Source: Pedococcus badiiscoriae (lineage in GTDB: Bacteria > Actinomycetota > Actinomycetes > Actinomycetales > Dermatophilaceae). Taken from it: a stretch of 64,000 nt of DNA. Shown one piece after another: positions 1-8,703 of the stretch; position 1 is the first letter of the stretch, and the number at the start of each line of letters is the position of its first letter. Made by a program: the position numbers and the translations under genes. The notes below the pieces were generated by a model. The model did no database searches and was not told the origin of the DNA. It saw nothing but the letters and a program-made list of their open reading frames with translations. The stretch covers positions 558,001 to 622,000 of the forward strand of contig NZ_JACCAB010000001.1 in NCBI RefSeq assembly GCF_013408925.1. Reading direction: 5' to 3'.

Positions 1-84
1 GACCTTCATGGTGCTCAGCGCGCCGGAGCGGCGCGGCTTCTCGTCCTGCGAACCCGCAGAGTCGAGAGTGGTGGTGTCTGTCAC
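1..84 (-). CDS. rho: Transcription termination factor Rho, N-terminal fragment (partial)
   Basis: Only the first 28 codons lie in the window, running off its left edge. The start is GTG at 84-82 behind a strong GGGGGAAGGA ribosome site. The visible residues begin VTDTTTLDSAG and reach a basic stretch followed by LSTMKV, which fits the low-complexity N-terminus of actinobacterial Rho just before the Rho N domain. The position directly after thrB on the same strand is the usual actinobacterial place for rho. The identification rests on this short N-terminus plus synteny; the RNA-binding and ATPase domains lie outside the window. Confidence 0.8.
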   Translation of the reverse strand, partial: MTDTTTLDSAGSQDEKPRRSGALSTMKV

Positions 85-295
85 GAAGGATCCTTCCCCC
101 TCGTTCGCGGCCCGGGGTTCAGATCCCGAGCCGGTGCTTGGGTCAGAAATGCTGACCGATGGAGCCACATGCAGCACAGTGAGGCGTGGCAGCACGAAGG
201 CGGCCGACATGTGGTGGGTGCAGATCGCTGCTGGATGCGCAAGAGGTGGCATCGGCTGCGAGTGCGCCCCCAATGTAACACCGTTGGAGCACGCC
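85..295 (-). other. rho leader / thrB-rho intergenic region
   Basis: About 210 bp separate thrB from rho with no convincing gene. A TACATT box (272-277, minus strand) could be a -10 element, which would give rho a long untranslated leader. No recognisable -35 box or intrinsic terminator is seen. Confidence 0.35.
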
Positions 296-1270
296 TTAGT
301 CCAGCGCGTCCAGAACGTCACCTCCGCGTCGCAGGGCCCTGACCTGCGCTCCCGTCGCCGGCACGCCCGGGTCGAGGACCTGCCACGCGTCTGCTGCCTG
401 CGCCTGGACCAGGGACGTGACGGCGGGCACGTGGTCGCGGGTCGACAGGACCAGCACCGAGGGACCGGCCCCCGAGATCACCGCGGCATGACCACGGCTG
501 CGGAGCGAGTCGACCAGTGCCATCGAGGCCGGGAACGAGTCCCTGCGCGCCTCTTGGTGCAGCCAGTCCCGGGTGGCCGCCAGCAGGTATGCCGGGTGGC
601 TGGTCACGGCCTGGACCAGCAGTGCCGCACGGGCCGAGTTCAGGGCGGCGTCACCGTGCCGGATGTGGGTCGGCAGGACCGACCGCGCCTTGGCGGTGGA
701 GAGCTGGGCCGCGGGGACCAGGACCACCGCCCGCACGTCGGGGTGGGGCGTGAGTCGCAGCGTCCGGGTGCCCTCGGCGGGCGAGTCGGACCAGGACAGG
801 GTAAGGCCGCCGTAGACCGAGGCCGACGAGTTGTCCGGATGCCCCTCGAGACGGGCGGCCAGGTCGTTGGTGAAGGCCAGGTCCGGCGAGCCGGTGACCC
901 CGCGGCATACGTCGTGAAGTGCTTGTGCCGCAACGACGCCCGTCACGATCGCCGTGGCCGAGGAGCCCAGCCCGCGGCCGTGCGGCACGGCGTTGCGGCA
1001 CTCCAGGTGCAGTCCGGGGGCGGGCTCGACGCCCAGCTCCTCCCAGGCTCGCAGCATCGCGCGGACGACCAGGTGGCTGGCGTCGCGGGGCACGTCGTGG
1101 GCGCCCTCTCCCTCGACGTCGATCCGGACGCCGGGGCGCTCCGTCACCGTGGCGACGCACGAGTCCCAGAGCCCGAGAGCCAGCCCGACCGAGTCGAAGC
1201 CCGGCCCGAGGTTCGCGCTGCTGGCCGGCACCCGCACCTGCACGGAGCTGCCGGCGAGGAGCTCTCCCAT
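296..1270 (-). CDS. thrB: Homoserine kinase
   Basis: 324-residue GHMP-family kinase that phosphorylates homoserine to O-phosphohomoserine, the substrate of threonine synthase. The N-terminal motif PASSANLGPGFDS lies at residues 15-27, the ATP-binding glycine/serine loop PHGRGLGSSATA at about 96-107, and the C-terminal ISGAGPSVLVL motif near 270. The ATG start overlaps the thrC stop by one base (TGATG), so translational coupling is likely. It is the last biosynthetic gene of the argS-lysA-hom-thrC-thrB run and precedes rho. Length is normal for the family. A GTATGCCG octamer at 903-910 forces a rare GTA valine codon here. Confidence 0.95.
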   Translation of the reverse strand: MGELLAGSSVQVRVPASSANLGPGFDSVGLALGLWDSCVATVTERPGVRIDVEGEGAHDVPRDASHLVVRAMLRAWEELGVEPAPGLHLECRNAVPHGRGLGSSATAIVTGVVAAQALHDVCRGVTGSPDLAFTNDLAARLEGHPDNSSASVYGGLTLSWSDSPAEGTRTLRLTPHPDVRAVVLVPAAQLSTAKARSVLPTHIRHGDAALNSARAALLVQAVTSHPAYLLAATRDWLHQEARRDSFPASMALVDSLRSRGHAAVISGAGPSVLVLSTRDHVPAVTSLVQAQAADAWQVLDPGVPATGAQVRALRRGGDVLDALD

Positions 1271-2355
1271 CAGTCCTGCAGCCCCAGCGCCCGCGCCGCG
1301 GTGAACGCGTCCACCGGCACGCGCGTGGGGGTGACGTCGGTGCCGTCCGCGTTCCGCAGGGCCCACTGCGGGTCCTTGAGCCCGTGCCCGGTGACGGTGC
1401 AGACGACCGTGGCCCCGGCCGGGACCTGCCCGGCCTCGGCTGCCTGCAGCAGGCCGGCGACCGAGGCCGCCGAGCCGGGCTCGACGAAGATCCCCTCGCG
1501 AGCGGACAGGAGGCGGTGGGCGGCGAGGATCTGCTCGTCGGTGACCGACTCGATCCTGCCGCCGGACTCGTCGCGCGCCGCCTCGGCCTGCTTCCACGAG
1601 GCGGGGTTGCCGATGCGGATCGCGGTGGCGATCGTGTCCGGGTCGTCGACCGGGTGACCCAGGACGATCGGTGCGGCACCGGCTGCCTGGAACCCCCACA
1701 TCTGCGGGAGCCGCGTGGCGGGTCCCGGGTGCTCGCTGCCGCGGTGGTACTCGCGGTAGCCCTTCCAGTAGGCCGTGATGTTGCCGGCGTTGCCCACGGG
1801 CAGGCAGTGGATGTCGGGCGCGTCCCCGAGGGCGTCGACGACCTCGAACGCCGCGGTCTTCTGGCCCTCGATCCGCGCCGGGTTGACCGAGTTGACCAGC
1901 TCGACCGGATAGGACTCGGCGAGCTTGCGGGCCAGCGTGAGGCAGTCGTCGAAGTTGCCGTCCACCTGGAGCAGGGTCGCCCCGTGGGCGATCGCCTGGC
2001 TGAGCTTGCCCATCGCGATCTTGCCCTCGGGGACGAGGACGGCGCAGGCCATCCCCGCCTTGGTGGCGTAGGCCGCGGCGCTGGCGCTGGTGTTGCCGGT
2101 GGAGGCACAGATGACCGCCTTGGCGCCGTTCCTGGCGGCCACCGAGATCGCGGCCGTCATGCCGCGGTCCTTGAAGGAGGCGGTCGGGTTGAGGCCCTCG
2201 TACTTCACGAAGACCTGGGCACCGGTGAGCCCCGACAGGTGCTCGGCCGGGATCAGCGGGGTGCCGCCCTCCTGGAGCGTCACCACGGGCGCACCCTCGA
2301 GCATCGGCAGCCGGTCGGCATACTCGCGGATCACGCCGCGCCACATGCCGGCCAT
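1270..2355 (-). CDS. thrC: Threonine synthase
   Basis: 361-residue PLP enzyme converting O-phosphohomoserine to threonine. The PLP lysine is K62 in [12 protein letters not shown], and [11 protein letters not shown] near residue 30 is a typical threonine synthase motif. I prefer ATG at 2355 because a GGAGG inside the end of hom sits seven bases before it; a GTG one codon upstream (2358) is the alternative. It overlaps the hom stop and its own stop overlaps thrB, so hom, thrC and thrB form a coupled unit. It is the short actinobacterial-type enzyme without a long N-terminal extension. Confidence 0.95.
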   Translation of the reverse strand: MAGMWRGVIREYADRLPMLEGAPVVTLQEGGTPLIPAEHLSGLTGAQVFVKYEGLNPTASFKDRGMTAAISVAARNGAKAVICASTGNTSASAAAYATKAGMACAVLVPEGKIAMGKLSQAIAHGATLLQVDGNFDDCLTLARKLAESYPVELVNSVNPARIEGQKTAAFEVVDALGDAPDIHCLPVGNAGNITAYWKGYREYHRGSEHPGPATRLPQMWGFQAAGAAPIVLGHPVDDPDTIATAIRIGNPASWKQAEAARDESGGRIESVTDEQILAAHRLLSAREGIFVEPGSAASVAGLLQAAEAGQVPAGATVVCTVTGHGLKDPQWALRNADGTDVTPTRVPVDAFTAARALGLQD

Positions 2356-3737
2356 CACTGGCCCTCCACCCGCATGACCGACACGACCTCGCGGACGGTG
2401 TCGAGCCCGGCGAGGGCCTGGACGGTCGCCGCGAGGGCGGCGTCAGGGGCGGTGTGGGTCACCACGATGAGGTTGGCCCGGGTCTCGGCGGCCTGCCCGT
2501 CGGGCCCGTCCGGGTCGGCGGCGATGAGGTGCTGGCGGACCGTCTCGATCGACACCCCGTGCTCGGCGAACGACGTCGCGACCTGGGCGAGGACGCCCGG
2601 ACGGTCGGCCACGTCGAGGCTGATGTGGTACCTCGTGAGGGACTGGCCCATGGCCAGCACGGGCAGGTCGGCGTAGGCGGACTCCCCCGGGCCACGGCCA
2701 CCCCCCACCCGGTGTCGGGCCACGGCGACGACATCGCCCAGCACGGCGCTGGCCGTGGGGTCGCCCCCGGCACCCTTGCCGTAGAACATCAGCTGACCGG
2801 CGGCGTCGGCCTCCACGAAGACCGCGTTGAACGCGTCGCGGACCCCGCCCAGGGGGTGCGACCGAGGGATCATCGCCGGATGCACCCGGACGCTGACCCC
2901 GGGGGCCAGGGTGCCGTCCGCACCGACCACCTCGGTGCGCTCACAGATCGCGAGAAGCTTGACGACACAGTCCATCTCGCGCGCCGCCTGCACGTCGGCC
3001 GCCGACACCTCGGTGATGCCCTCGCGGTAGACCTGGTCGCTGGAGACCCGGGTGTGGAAGGCGAGCGAGGCGAGGATGGCGGCCTTGGCCGCGGCGTCGA
3101 AACCCTCGACGTCAGCGGTCGGGTCGGCCTCGGCGTAGCCCAGGGCCTGCGCCTGCTCGACGGCCTCGGCGAACCCCATGCCGGTCGAGTCCATCTTGTC
3201 GAGGACGTAGTTGGTGGTGCCGTTGACGATCCCGAGCACCTTGCGGACGTCGTCGCCGGCCAGCGACTCGCGGATCGGCCGCAGGATGGGGATGGCCCCC
3301 GCCACTGCGGCCTCGTAGTAGAGGTCGACCCCGTGCTCCGCGGCGGCCGCGTACAGGGCGGGACCGGCCTCCGCCAGCAGTGCCTTGTTGGCCGAGACGA
3401 CCGAGGCACCGTGCTTCATCGCCAGCTCGATGAGGCTCCGGGCCGGCTCGATGCCACCGATCACCTCGATGACGATGTCGGCCCTGGTGATGACCGACTC
3501 GGCGTCGGTCGTGAAGAGGGCGGGGTCGACGGGCAGGTCCGAGCGGTCCTTGCCGGCGCGGCGCACGGCGATGCCGATGAGCTCGAGGGGACGTCCGACC
3601 CGAGCTGCGAGGTCCTCGGAGTGCTGCGTGAGCATGCGGGCCACGGAGGAGCCGACGACGCCGCAGCCGAGCAGCGCGACCTTCAGCGGCCGTTCGCCAC
3701 CTGCCTGCTCGCTCTCACTCACGCTGACTTCCCTCAC
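2355..3737 (-). CDS. hom: Homoserine dehydrogenase with C-terminal ACT domain
   Basis: 460-residue NAD(P)-dependent enzyme reducing aspartate semialdehyde to homoserine. The Rossmann motif [13 protein letters not shown] is at residues 21-33, the central catalytic and substrate domain is complete, and an ACT domain ([18 protein letters not shown]) fills the last 90 residues or so; in the family this domain senses threonine. The start is GTG at 3737, supported by AAGGAG seven bases upstream. It is monofunctional, without a fused aspartate kinase. About 200 bp separate it from lysA upstream, so it may have its own promoter. Confidence 0.95.
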   Translation of the reverse strand: MREVSVSESEQAGGERPLKVALLGCGVVGSSVARMLTQHSEDLAARVGRPLELIGIAVRRAGKDRSDLPVDPALFTTDAESVITRADIVIEVIGGIEPARSLIELAMKHGASVVSANKALLAEAGPALYAAAAEHGVDLYYEAAVAGAIPILRPIRESLAGDDVRKVLGIVNGTTNYVLDKMDSTGMGFAEAVEQAQALGYAEADPTADVEGFDAAAKAAILASLAFHTRVSSDQVYREGITEVSAADVQAAREMDCVVKLLAICERTEVVGADGTLAPGVSVRVHPAMIPRSHPLGGVRDAFNAVFVEADAAGQLMFYGKGAGGDPTASAVLGDVVAVARHRVGGGRGPGESAYADLPVLAMGQSLTRYHISLDVADRPGVLAQVATSFAEHGVSIETVRQHLIAADPDGPDGQAAETRANLIVVTHTAPDAALAATVQALAGLDTVREVVSVMRVEGQ

Positions 3738-3934
3738 TGCGTGCTCCTTGCGCCCTGGTGGGCCTCGTGCTAGGCCCTGGCCGTACCCCGGCCATGGTGC
3801 CGGTGTCCACGGTGTGGACGCTCATTGTTCCGTCATCCGGACATCTTCCGACAGGAGACGCGACCCGCCGAGGATCTTGCGGACGGCGGTCGGTCTGGGC
3901 GTCATGTCGTGTCCTCGGTGGGTGGCGGATCTCG

Positions 3935-5371
3935 TCAGCCGATGTCGAGCGCCAGCAGGTCCTCGACCGTCTCGCGGCGGACCAGGACCCGCGCCCGCCC
4001 GTCGCGGACGGCGACCACGGGGGGCCGTGGCGTGTGGTTGTACTGGCTCGCCATCGAGCGGCAGTAGGCACCCGTCCCGGGCACGGCGACCAGGTCGCCC
4101 GCTGTGACATCGGCCGGCAGGTACTCGTCCATGACGACGATGTCGCCACTCTCGCAGTGCTTGCCCACCACGCGGGAGAGCCGCGGTGCGGCCTGCGAAC
4201 GGCGGCTGGCGAGGGTGCAGGAGTAGTCGGCGTCGTACAGGGCCGTCCGGATGTTGTCACTCATGCCGCCGTCGACCGAGACGTAGGTGCGGGCCAGCCC
4301 CTCGGTGACGTCGACGTCCTTGACCGTGCCCACCTCGTAGAGCGTGAACGTGCTCGGTCCCACGATGGCGCGTCCCGGCTCGATGGAGATCCTCGGCGTC
4401 GGGGTGTCCGGGCTGCCGTCGCCCACCGACTTGAGCTCGCGCCGGACCAGGTCGGCCATCTGCTCGCCCAGCTCGCGTGGTGACAGGGGCGTGTGCTCGG
4501 TCGTGTAGGCGATGCCGTAGCCGCCCCCGAGGTCCAGCTCGGGCAGGTGGATCCCGTGGACCCGCGCCACCTCGGCGTGCAGCCCGATGAGCCGTCGCGC
4601 CGAGACCTCGAAGCCTGCCGTGTCGAAGATCTGGCTGCCGATGTGGGAGTGCAGGCCCAGGAGCTCGAGCCGGTCGCCGAGGGCGAGGATCCGGCCCACG
4701 GCCTCGGCCGCCTTGCCGCCGGCCAGGGAGAAGCCGAACTTCTGGTCCTCGTGGGCGGTGGCGATGAACTCGTGGGTGTGCGCCTCGACCCCGACGGTGA
4801 CGCGCACCATGACGGGCGCCCGGACTCCCAGCTCGGCGGCGACCATCGCGATCCTGTCGATCTCCTCGAACGAGTCGACGACGATCCGCCCCACGCCGTA
4901 CTCCAGGGCCTGACGGATCTCGGCCAGCGACTTGTTGTTGCCGTGCAACCCGATCCGCTGGGCGGGGAAGCCGGCGCGTTGCGCCACGGCGAGCTCGCCG
5001 CCCGAGCAGACGTCGAGGCACAGGCCCTCGTCGGCAACCCAGCGGGCGACCTCGGTGCACAGGAACGCCTTGCCGGCATAGAACACGTCGACCCCGCCGA
5101 GCTCGGCGAAGGGCGCCGCGAACTCGTCCCGGAAGGCCCGCGCCCGCGCGCGGAAGTCCTCCTCGTCCACGACGTAGGCCGCGGTGCCGAACTCGCGCGC
5201 GATGCTCACCACGTCCAGTCCCCCGACGGTCAGGCGGCCCTGCTCGTCACGCCCGATCGTCTGTGGCCACAGCTGCGGCACCAGCTCCATGACGTCGGTG
5301 GGCCAGGGCAACCAGTGCGGTGGTCCGCCGTATCCCTCGGCGTGGAGGGCTCCGGCCTCGTGAGCGCGCAT
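3935..5371 (-). CDS. lysA: Diaminopimelate decarboxylase
   Basis: 478-residue fold-III PLP enzyme that decarboxylates meso-diaminopimelate to L-lysine. The PLP lysine is K101 in VFYAGKAFL. The HIGSQIFD histidine motif (about 253), the glycine-rich LGGGYGI loop, EPGRAIVG (about 345) and the CESGD active-site cysteine motif (about 420) are all present. The ATG start lies three bases after the argS stop, the common actinobacterial argS-lysA arrangement. The roughly 35 residues before the barrel (HWLPWPTDV region) are typical of actinobacterial LysA. Confidence 0.96.
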   Translation of the reverse strand: MRAHEAGALHAEGYGGPPHWLPWPTDVMELVPQLWPQTIGRDEQGRLTVGGLDVVSIAREFGTAAYVVDEEDFRARARAFRDEFAAPFAELGGVDVFYAGKAFLCTEVARWVADEGLCLDVCSGGELAVAQRAGFPAQRIGLHGNNKSLAEIRQALEYGVGRIVVDSFEEIDRIAMVAAELGVRAPVMVRVTVGVEAHTHEFIATAHEDQKFGFSLAGGKAAEAVGRILALGDRLELLGLHSHIGSQIFDTAGFEVSARRLIGLHAEVARVHGIHLPELDLGGGYGIAYTTEHTPLSPRELGEQMADLVRRELKSVGDGSPDTPTPRISIEPGRAIVGPSTFTLYEVGTVKDVDVTEGLARTYVSVDGGMSDNIRTALYDADYSCTLASRRSQAAPRLSRVVGKHCESGDIVVMDEYLPADVTAGDLVAVPGTGAYCRSMASQYNHTPRPPVVAVRDGRARVLVRRETVEDLLALDIG

Positions 5372-5374
5372 GGG

Positions 5375-7021
5375 CTACATCCTGTCGGGAGCGCGGACCC
5401 CCAGGAGGTCCAGTCCGTTGGCCAAGACCTGCCGGGTGGCGTCGTTGAGCCACAGGCGGGTGCGGTGGAGGTCGGTGACCTCCTCGTCCGCGGTCATCGG
5501 CCGGACCCGACAGGTGTCGTACCACTTGTGGAAGTGGCCGGCGAGGTCCTCGAGGTAGCGAGCGACCCGGTGCGGCTCCCGCAGGTGGGCGGCATGGGCC
5601 ACGACCCGGGGGAAGTCGCCGAGGATCGCGAGCAGGGACGCCTCGGTCGGATCGGTCAGCAGCGACGGGTCGAACCCGTCCTGCCGCAGCACGCCGTCCT
5701 CGTGGGCGAGCCGGGCGACGTTGGAGGTCCTCGCGTGGGCGTACTGGACGTAGAAGACGGGGTTGTCGTTCGTCTGCTTGCGCAGCTCCTCCCCCTCGAG
5801 CGAGAGCGGGCTGTCGGCGGGGTAGCGCGCCAGGGAGTACCGGATCGAGTCGGTGCCGATCCAGCTGATGAGGTCGCGCAGCTCGATGATGTTGCCCGCC
5901 CGCTTGGACAGCTTGGCGCCCCCGAGGTTCACCAGCTGGCCGATCTGGACCTCGATGTTGCGCTCTTTGTCGTCGCCCGCGCATGCCGCGATCGCCTTGA
6001 GCCTGTTGATGTAGCCGTGGTGGTCGGCGCCCAGCAGGTAGATCTTCTCGTCGAACCCGCGGTCCTTCTTGCTCAGGTAGTAGGCGGCATCCGCGGCGAA
6101 GTAGGTGGGCTCGCCGTTGGCCCGTACGAGGACCCGGTCCTTGTCGTCGCCGAAGTCGGTGGTGCGCAGCCAGACGGCACCGTCCTTGTCGAAGACGTGC
6201 CCCTGCTCGCGCAGGCGGTCCACCGCCTGCTCCACCGCACCCGAGGCGTGCAGCTCGGCCTCGGAGAACCACACGTCGAAGGTGACGCCGAAGTCCGTGA
6301 GGGTGTCCTTGATGTCCTGCAGCTGCGCCGCGTAGGCCTCCGCCCGCGTCACCGCCAGCGCCTCGTCGTCGGGCAGCTCGAGCACGTCCGGCCGGACGGC
6401 GAGCACCTGGGCGGCGAGGTCGTCGATGTAGGCGCCCGGGTAACCACCCTCCGGGGTCGGCTCACCCTTGGCCCGTGCCAGCACCGACGCGGCGAACTTG
6501 TCCATCTGCGCGCCGGCGTCGTTGATGTAGTACTCAGCCGTCACGTCGGCGCCCGACGCGCGCAGCAGCCGGTGCATGGAGTCGCCCAGCGCTGCCCAGC
6601 GGGTGTGGCCCAGGTGCAGCGGCCCGGTCGGGTTCGCCGAGATGTACTCGAGGTTGATGACGTGCCCGGCCTCGGAGTCGTTGCGGCCGTATGCCGTGCC
6701 GGCCTCCACGATGGACCGCGCCAGCTCACCGGCGGACGAGGCGTCGAGGGTGATGTTGAGGAAGCCGGGACCGGCGATGTCGACGGCCTTGACGCCGGGC
6801 ACCCTGCCGAGGCGCTCGGCGAGAGGCGTGGCCACGTCGCGCGGCGGCATACCAGCGCCCTTGGCGAGCTGGAGGGCGACGTTCGTGGACCAGTCCCCGT
6901 GGTCGCGGTTGCGCGGCCGCTCCACCCGGACCTCCGCGGGCACGTCCACGCGCAGGTCGCCGGCGGCGACGGCTTCGACCAGGGCGGTGCGGATGGCTGC
7001 GGAGAGCTCTTCGGGAGTCAC
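5375..7021 (-). CDS. argS: Arginyl-tRNA synthetase
   Basis: 548-residue class I synthetase charging tRNA-Arg. It has the N-terminal ArgRS additional domain, the HIGH-type motif HLGH in NPTGPLHLGHTRW, the KMSKS-type motif GGAKLSKRAGN, and a C-terminal DALR anticodon-binding domain with an NPVFYVQYAHAR start. The start is GTG at 7021, giving VTPEELSAAI. It has no Shine-Dalgarno sequence but a TAGACT box seven bases upstream, so a leaderless mRNA is likely. Upstream in-frame codons would add an arginine/proline-rich tail and are rejected. It heads the operon with lysA. Confidence 0.96.
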   Translation of the reverse strand: MTPEELSAAIRTALVEAVAAGDLRVDVPAEVRVERPRNRDHGDWSTNVALQLAKGAGMPPRDVATPLAERLGRVPGVKAVDIAGPGFLNITLDASSAGELARSIVEAGTAYGRNDSEAGHVINLEYISANPTGPLHLGHTRWAALGDSMHRLLRASGADVTAEYYINDAGAQMDKFAASVLARAKGEPTPEGGYPGAYIDDLAAQVLAVRPDVLELPDDEALAVTRAEAYAAQLQDIKDTLTDFGVTFDVWFSEAELHASGAVEQAVDRLREQGHVFDKDGAVWLRTTDFGDDKDRVLVRANGEPTYFAADAAYYLSKKDRGFDEKIYLLGADHHGYINRLKAIAACAGDDKERNIEVQIGQLVNLGGAKLSKRAGNIIELRDLISWIGTDSIRYSLARYPADSPLSLEGEELRKQTNDNPVFYVQYAHARTSNVARLAHEDGVLRQDGFDPSLLTDPTEASLLAILGDFPRVVAHAAHLREPHRVARYLEDLAGHFHKWYDTCRVRPMTADEEVTDLHRTRLWLNDATRQVLANGLDLLGVRAPDRM

Positions 7022-7028
7022 CCGGGCA

Positions 7029-7034
7029 AGTCTA
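7029..7034 (-). promoter_or_regulatory. Candidate -10 box of argS (leaderless)
   Basis: TAGACT on the minus strand ends seven bases before the GTG start of argS and no ribosome site is present, so transcription probably starts at or next to the start codon. Confidence 0.5.
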
Positions 7035-7436
7035 GGGCGCGGGCTGGTGCGCCCTGCCCTCGGCCATGAAGCCACTGACGAGCGCGATCAGGTGGTCGGG
7101 GTCGAACGGTTTGGACACGAAGGCGTCGAGTCCCGATCCCTGCGCCTGGACGCGGTCGTGCTGCTGGACCGAGGCCGTCACCATGATCACCGGTATGCCG
7201 GCCAGGCGGGGGTCGGCGCGGATCCGGGAGATCGCCCACCAGCCGTCGCGGGGCCCCATCTGGGCGTCCAGGGTGATGACGCCGGGAACGTCGGGGCTGG
7301 CTTGCAGTGCCTCCAGCAGCTCCCCGCCGTCCGCGGCCTCGCAGACGTCGTACCCCTCCAGCTCGAGGTTGACCCTGATCAGGTGCCTGATCTGGTCGGT
7401 GTCGTCACAGACGTAGACCAATCCCCCTCGTTCCAT
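7032..7436 (-). CDS. Stand-alone response-regulator receiver domain protein
   Basis: 134 residues from ATG 7436, which has AAGGTGG six bases upstream; GTG at 7445 would add three residues. It is a single CheY-like receiver: acidic pair D11/D12, phospho-acceptor D57 in GVITLDAQM, switch threonine T87 (MVTAS) and lysine K109 (VSKPF). No DNA-binding or enzymatic output domain follows, so it probably acts by protein contact or phosphotransfer. No histidine kinase is adjacent. Its stop lies about ten bases before the argS start on the same strand. Partner and pathway cannot be told from the sequence. Confidence 0.85.
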   Translation of the reverse strand: MERGGLVYVCDDTDQIRHLIRVNLELEGYDVCEAADGGELLEALQASPDVPGVITLDAQMGPRDGWWAISRIRADPRLAGIPVIMVTASVQQHDRVQAQGSGLDAFVSKPFDPDHLIALVSGFMAEGRAHQPAP

Positions 7437-7447
7437 GGTGGCCACCT

Positions 7448-7453
7448 TAGGCT
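7448..7453 (+). promoter_or_regulatory. Candidate -10 box for tRNA-Arg
   Basis: TAGGCT lies 42 bp before the tRNA 5' end in the gap between the divergent receiver gene and the tRNA. No clear -35 box is seen. Confidence 0.3.
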
Positions 7454-7495
7454 GCTAACCTCGGCGGGCGCCTCCACAGCGGGGCGTGCATGTCC

Positions 7496-7567
7496 GCCCC
7501 CGTAGCTCAGGGGATAGAGCACCGCCCTCCGGAGGCGGTGGCGCAGGTTCGAATCCTGCCGGGGGCA
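7496..7567 (+). tRNA. tRNA-Arg (anticodon CCG)
   Basis: The cloverleaf folds by eye: a 7-bp acceptor stem GCCCCCG/CGGGGGC, D stem GCTC/GAGC, anticodon stem CCGCC/GGCGG with loop CTCCGGA (anticodon CCG, reading CGG), and T stem GCAGG/CCTGC with loop TTCGAAT. The discriminator is A at 7567. The next bases are CCC, so the 3' CCA is not encoded and must be added enzymatically. Confidence 0.97.
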
Positions 7568-7572
7568 CCCAT

Positions 7573-7598
7573 GGGCCAGGCGCGAGAGCGCCTGGCCC
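7573..7598 (+). terminator. Intrinsic terminator after tRNA-Arg
   Basis: Perfect 11-bp GC-rich stem (GGGCCAGGCGC and its complement) with a GAGA loop, beginning six bases after the tRNA and followed by CTTCTGG. The T-tract is short, as is usual in high-GC actinobacteria. Confidence 0.75.
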
Positions 7599-7668
7599 TT
7601 CTGGTTGCCCGGCGGGACCCAGTCAGCGTGCCCGGCACGAGCCGGTCGGCTTGCTCCTCAGGAGCCAG

Positions 7669-8703
7669 TCAGCGCTGGGAGGCGTCGGTGACCTCGCCGA
7701 CGAGCTCCTCGATCACGTCCTCCAGGAAGACCACGCCGATGTCGTGGCCCTCGGGGTCGACGACCCGCGCGAGGTGGGCGCCGGTGCGCTGCATCGTGCG
7801 GAGCACCTCCTCGACCTCGTCGGCGGCCTGCACGGTGGCGAGCTTGCGGACCCGCTTCACGGGGACGGCGATGGCACGCTCCGTGTCGTCGGCGTAGAGC
7901 ACGTCCTTGAGGTGCAGGTAGCCGGCGAGCTCCCCCGAGCGGTTGAGCAGCGGATAGCGCGAGAAGCCACGCTTGGCGACGAGTCGTTCGACGTCGTCCG
8001 GAGTCGCCGTCAGGGGCAGGGTCACCAGGTCGGACAGGGGCACGGCCACGTCCACGGCGTCCTTGTCGCTGAACTCCAGGGCGGCGCCGACGAGCCCGTG
8101 CTGACCCTCCTGGATGAGCCCTTCGTGCCTGCTTTCGGCCAGGATGTGCTCGACCTCCTCGGCGGTGAAGGCCGAGGTGATCTCGTCCTTGGGTTCGACC
8201 CCGAACAGCCGCACGAGCGCCTTGGCCATGGCCTCCATGACCCAGATGATCGGCCGTAGGGCCCGGGTGAGGTAGAGCAGGACGGGCACCAGGACGAGCG
8301 CCGACCGCTCGGGCCCGGCGAGCGCCAGGTTCTTCGGGATCATCTCCCCCACGACGACGTGGAGGTAGACGACGACGAGCAGCGCGAGCGCCAGGGCCAC
8401 ACCGTCGGTCACGCCGTCGGGCAGACCGAGGTGGTGCACGACGGGCTGGAGGGCGTGGTGCAGGGCCGACTCGGAGATGGCACCCAGGAGCACCGAGCAG
8501 ACGGTGATGCCCAGCTGTGCGCAGGCCAGCAGGGAGCCCATCTGCTCGAGGGCGTCCAGGCAGACCTGAGCCCGGCGCGAGCCGCTCGCCGCGAGGGGTT
8601 CGAGGGTGGACCGCCGGGCGGACATCGCGGCGAACTCCGCTCCCACGAAGAAGGCGTTGAGCAGGAGCAGCAGGACCGTGACCCAGACGGCGGCCGTGCT
8701 CAC
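7669..8703 (-). CDS. CNNM/CBS-domain membrane protein (short form)
   Basis: 344-residue integral membrane protein of the CNNM (formerly DUF21)/HlyC-CorC superfamily. The N-terminal half carries about four hydrophobic segments, beginning VWVTVLLLLLNAFFVGAEFA, including the GEMIPKNLAL motif of the membrane domain. A CBS pair follows (about residues 200-335, ending VVFLEDVIEELVGEV). The C-terminal CorC/HlyC transporter-associated domain found in its neighbour is absent. The family is linked to magnesium or other divalent cation export; the substrate here is inferred only. The GTG start overlaps the upstream gene's stop by four bases (GTGA), so the two are co-translated. Confidence 0.85.
   Translation of the reverse strand: MSTAAVWVTVLLLLLNAFFVGAEFAAMSARRSTLEPLAASGSRRAQVCLDALEQMGSLLACAQLGITVCSVLLGAISESALHHALQPVVHHLGLPDGVTDGVALALALLVVVYLHVVVGEMIPKNLALAGPERSALVLVPVLLYLTRALRPIIWVMEAMAKALVRLFGVEPKDEITSAFTAEEVEHILAESRHEGLIQEGQHGLVGAALEFSDKDAVDVAVPLSDLVTLPLTATPDDVERLVAKRGFSRYPLLNRSGELAGYLHLKDVLYADDTERAIAVPVKRVRKLATVQAADEVEEVLRTMQRTGAHLARVVDPEGHDIGVVFLEDVIEELVGEVTDASQR

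Noticed and set aside
8..1657. Plus-strand open frame of 549 codons over rho, thrB and thrC
   Set aside because: Shadow frame; the minus-strand threonine genes have intact motifs and coupled starts.
4493..7069. Plus-strand open frame of 858 codons opposite lysA and argS
   Set aside because: Antisense shadow of two conserved enzymes; composition is Val/Gly/Asp/Arg-rich and no domain is visible.
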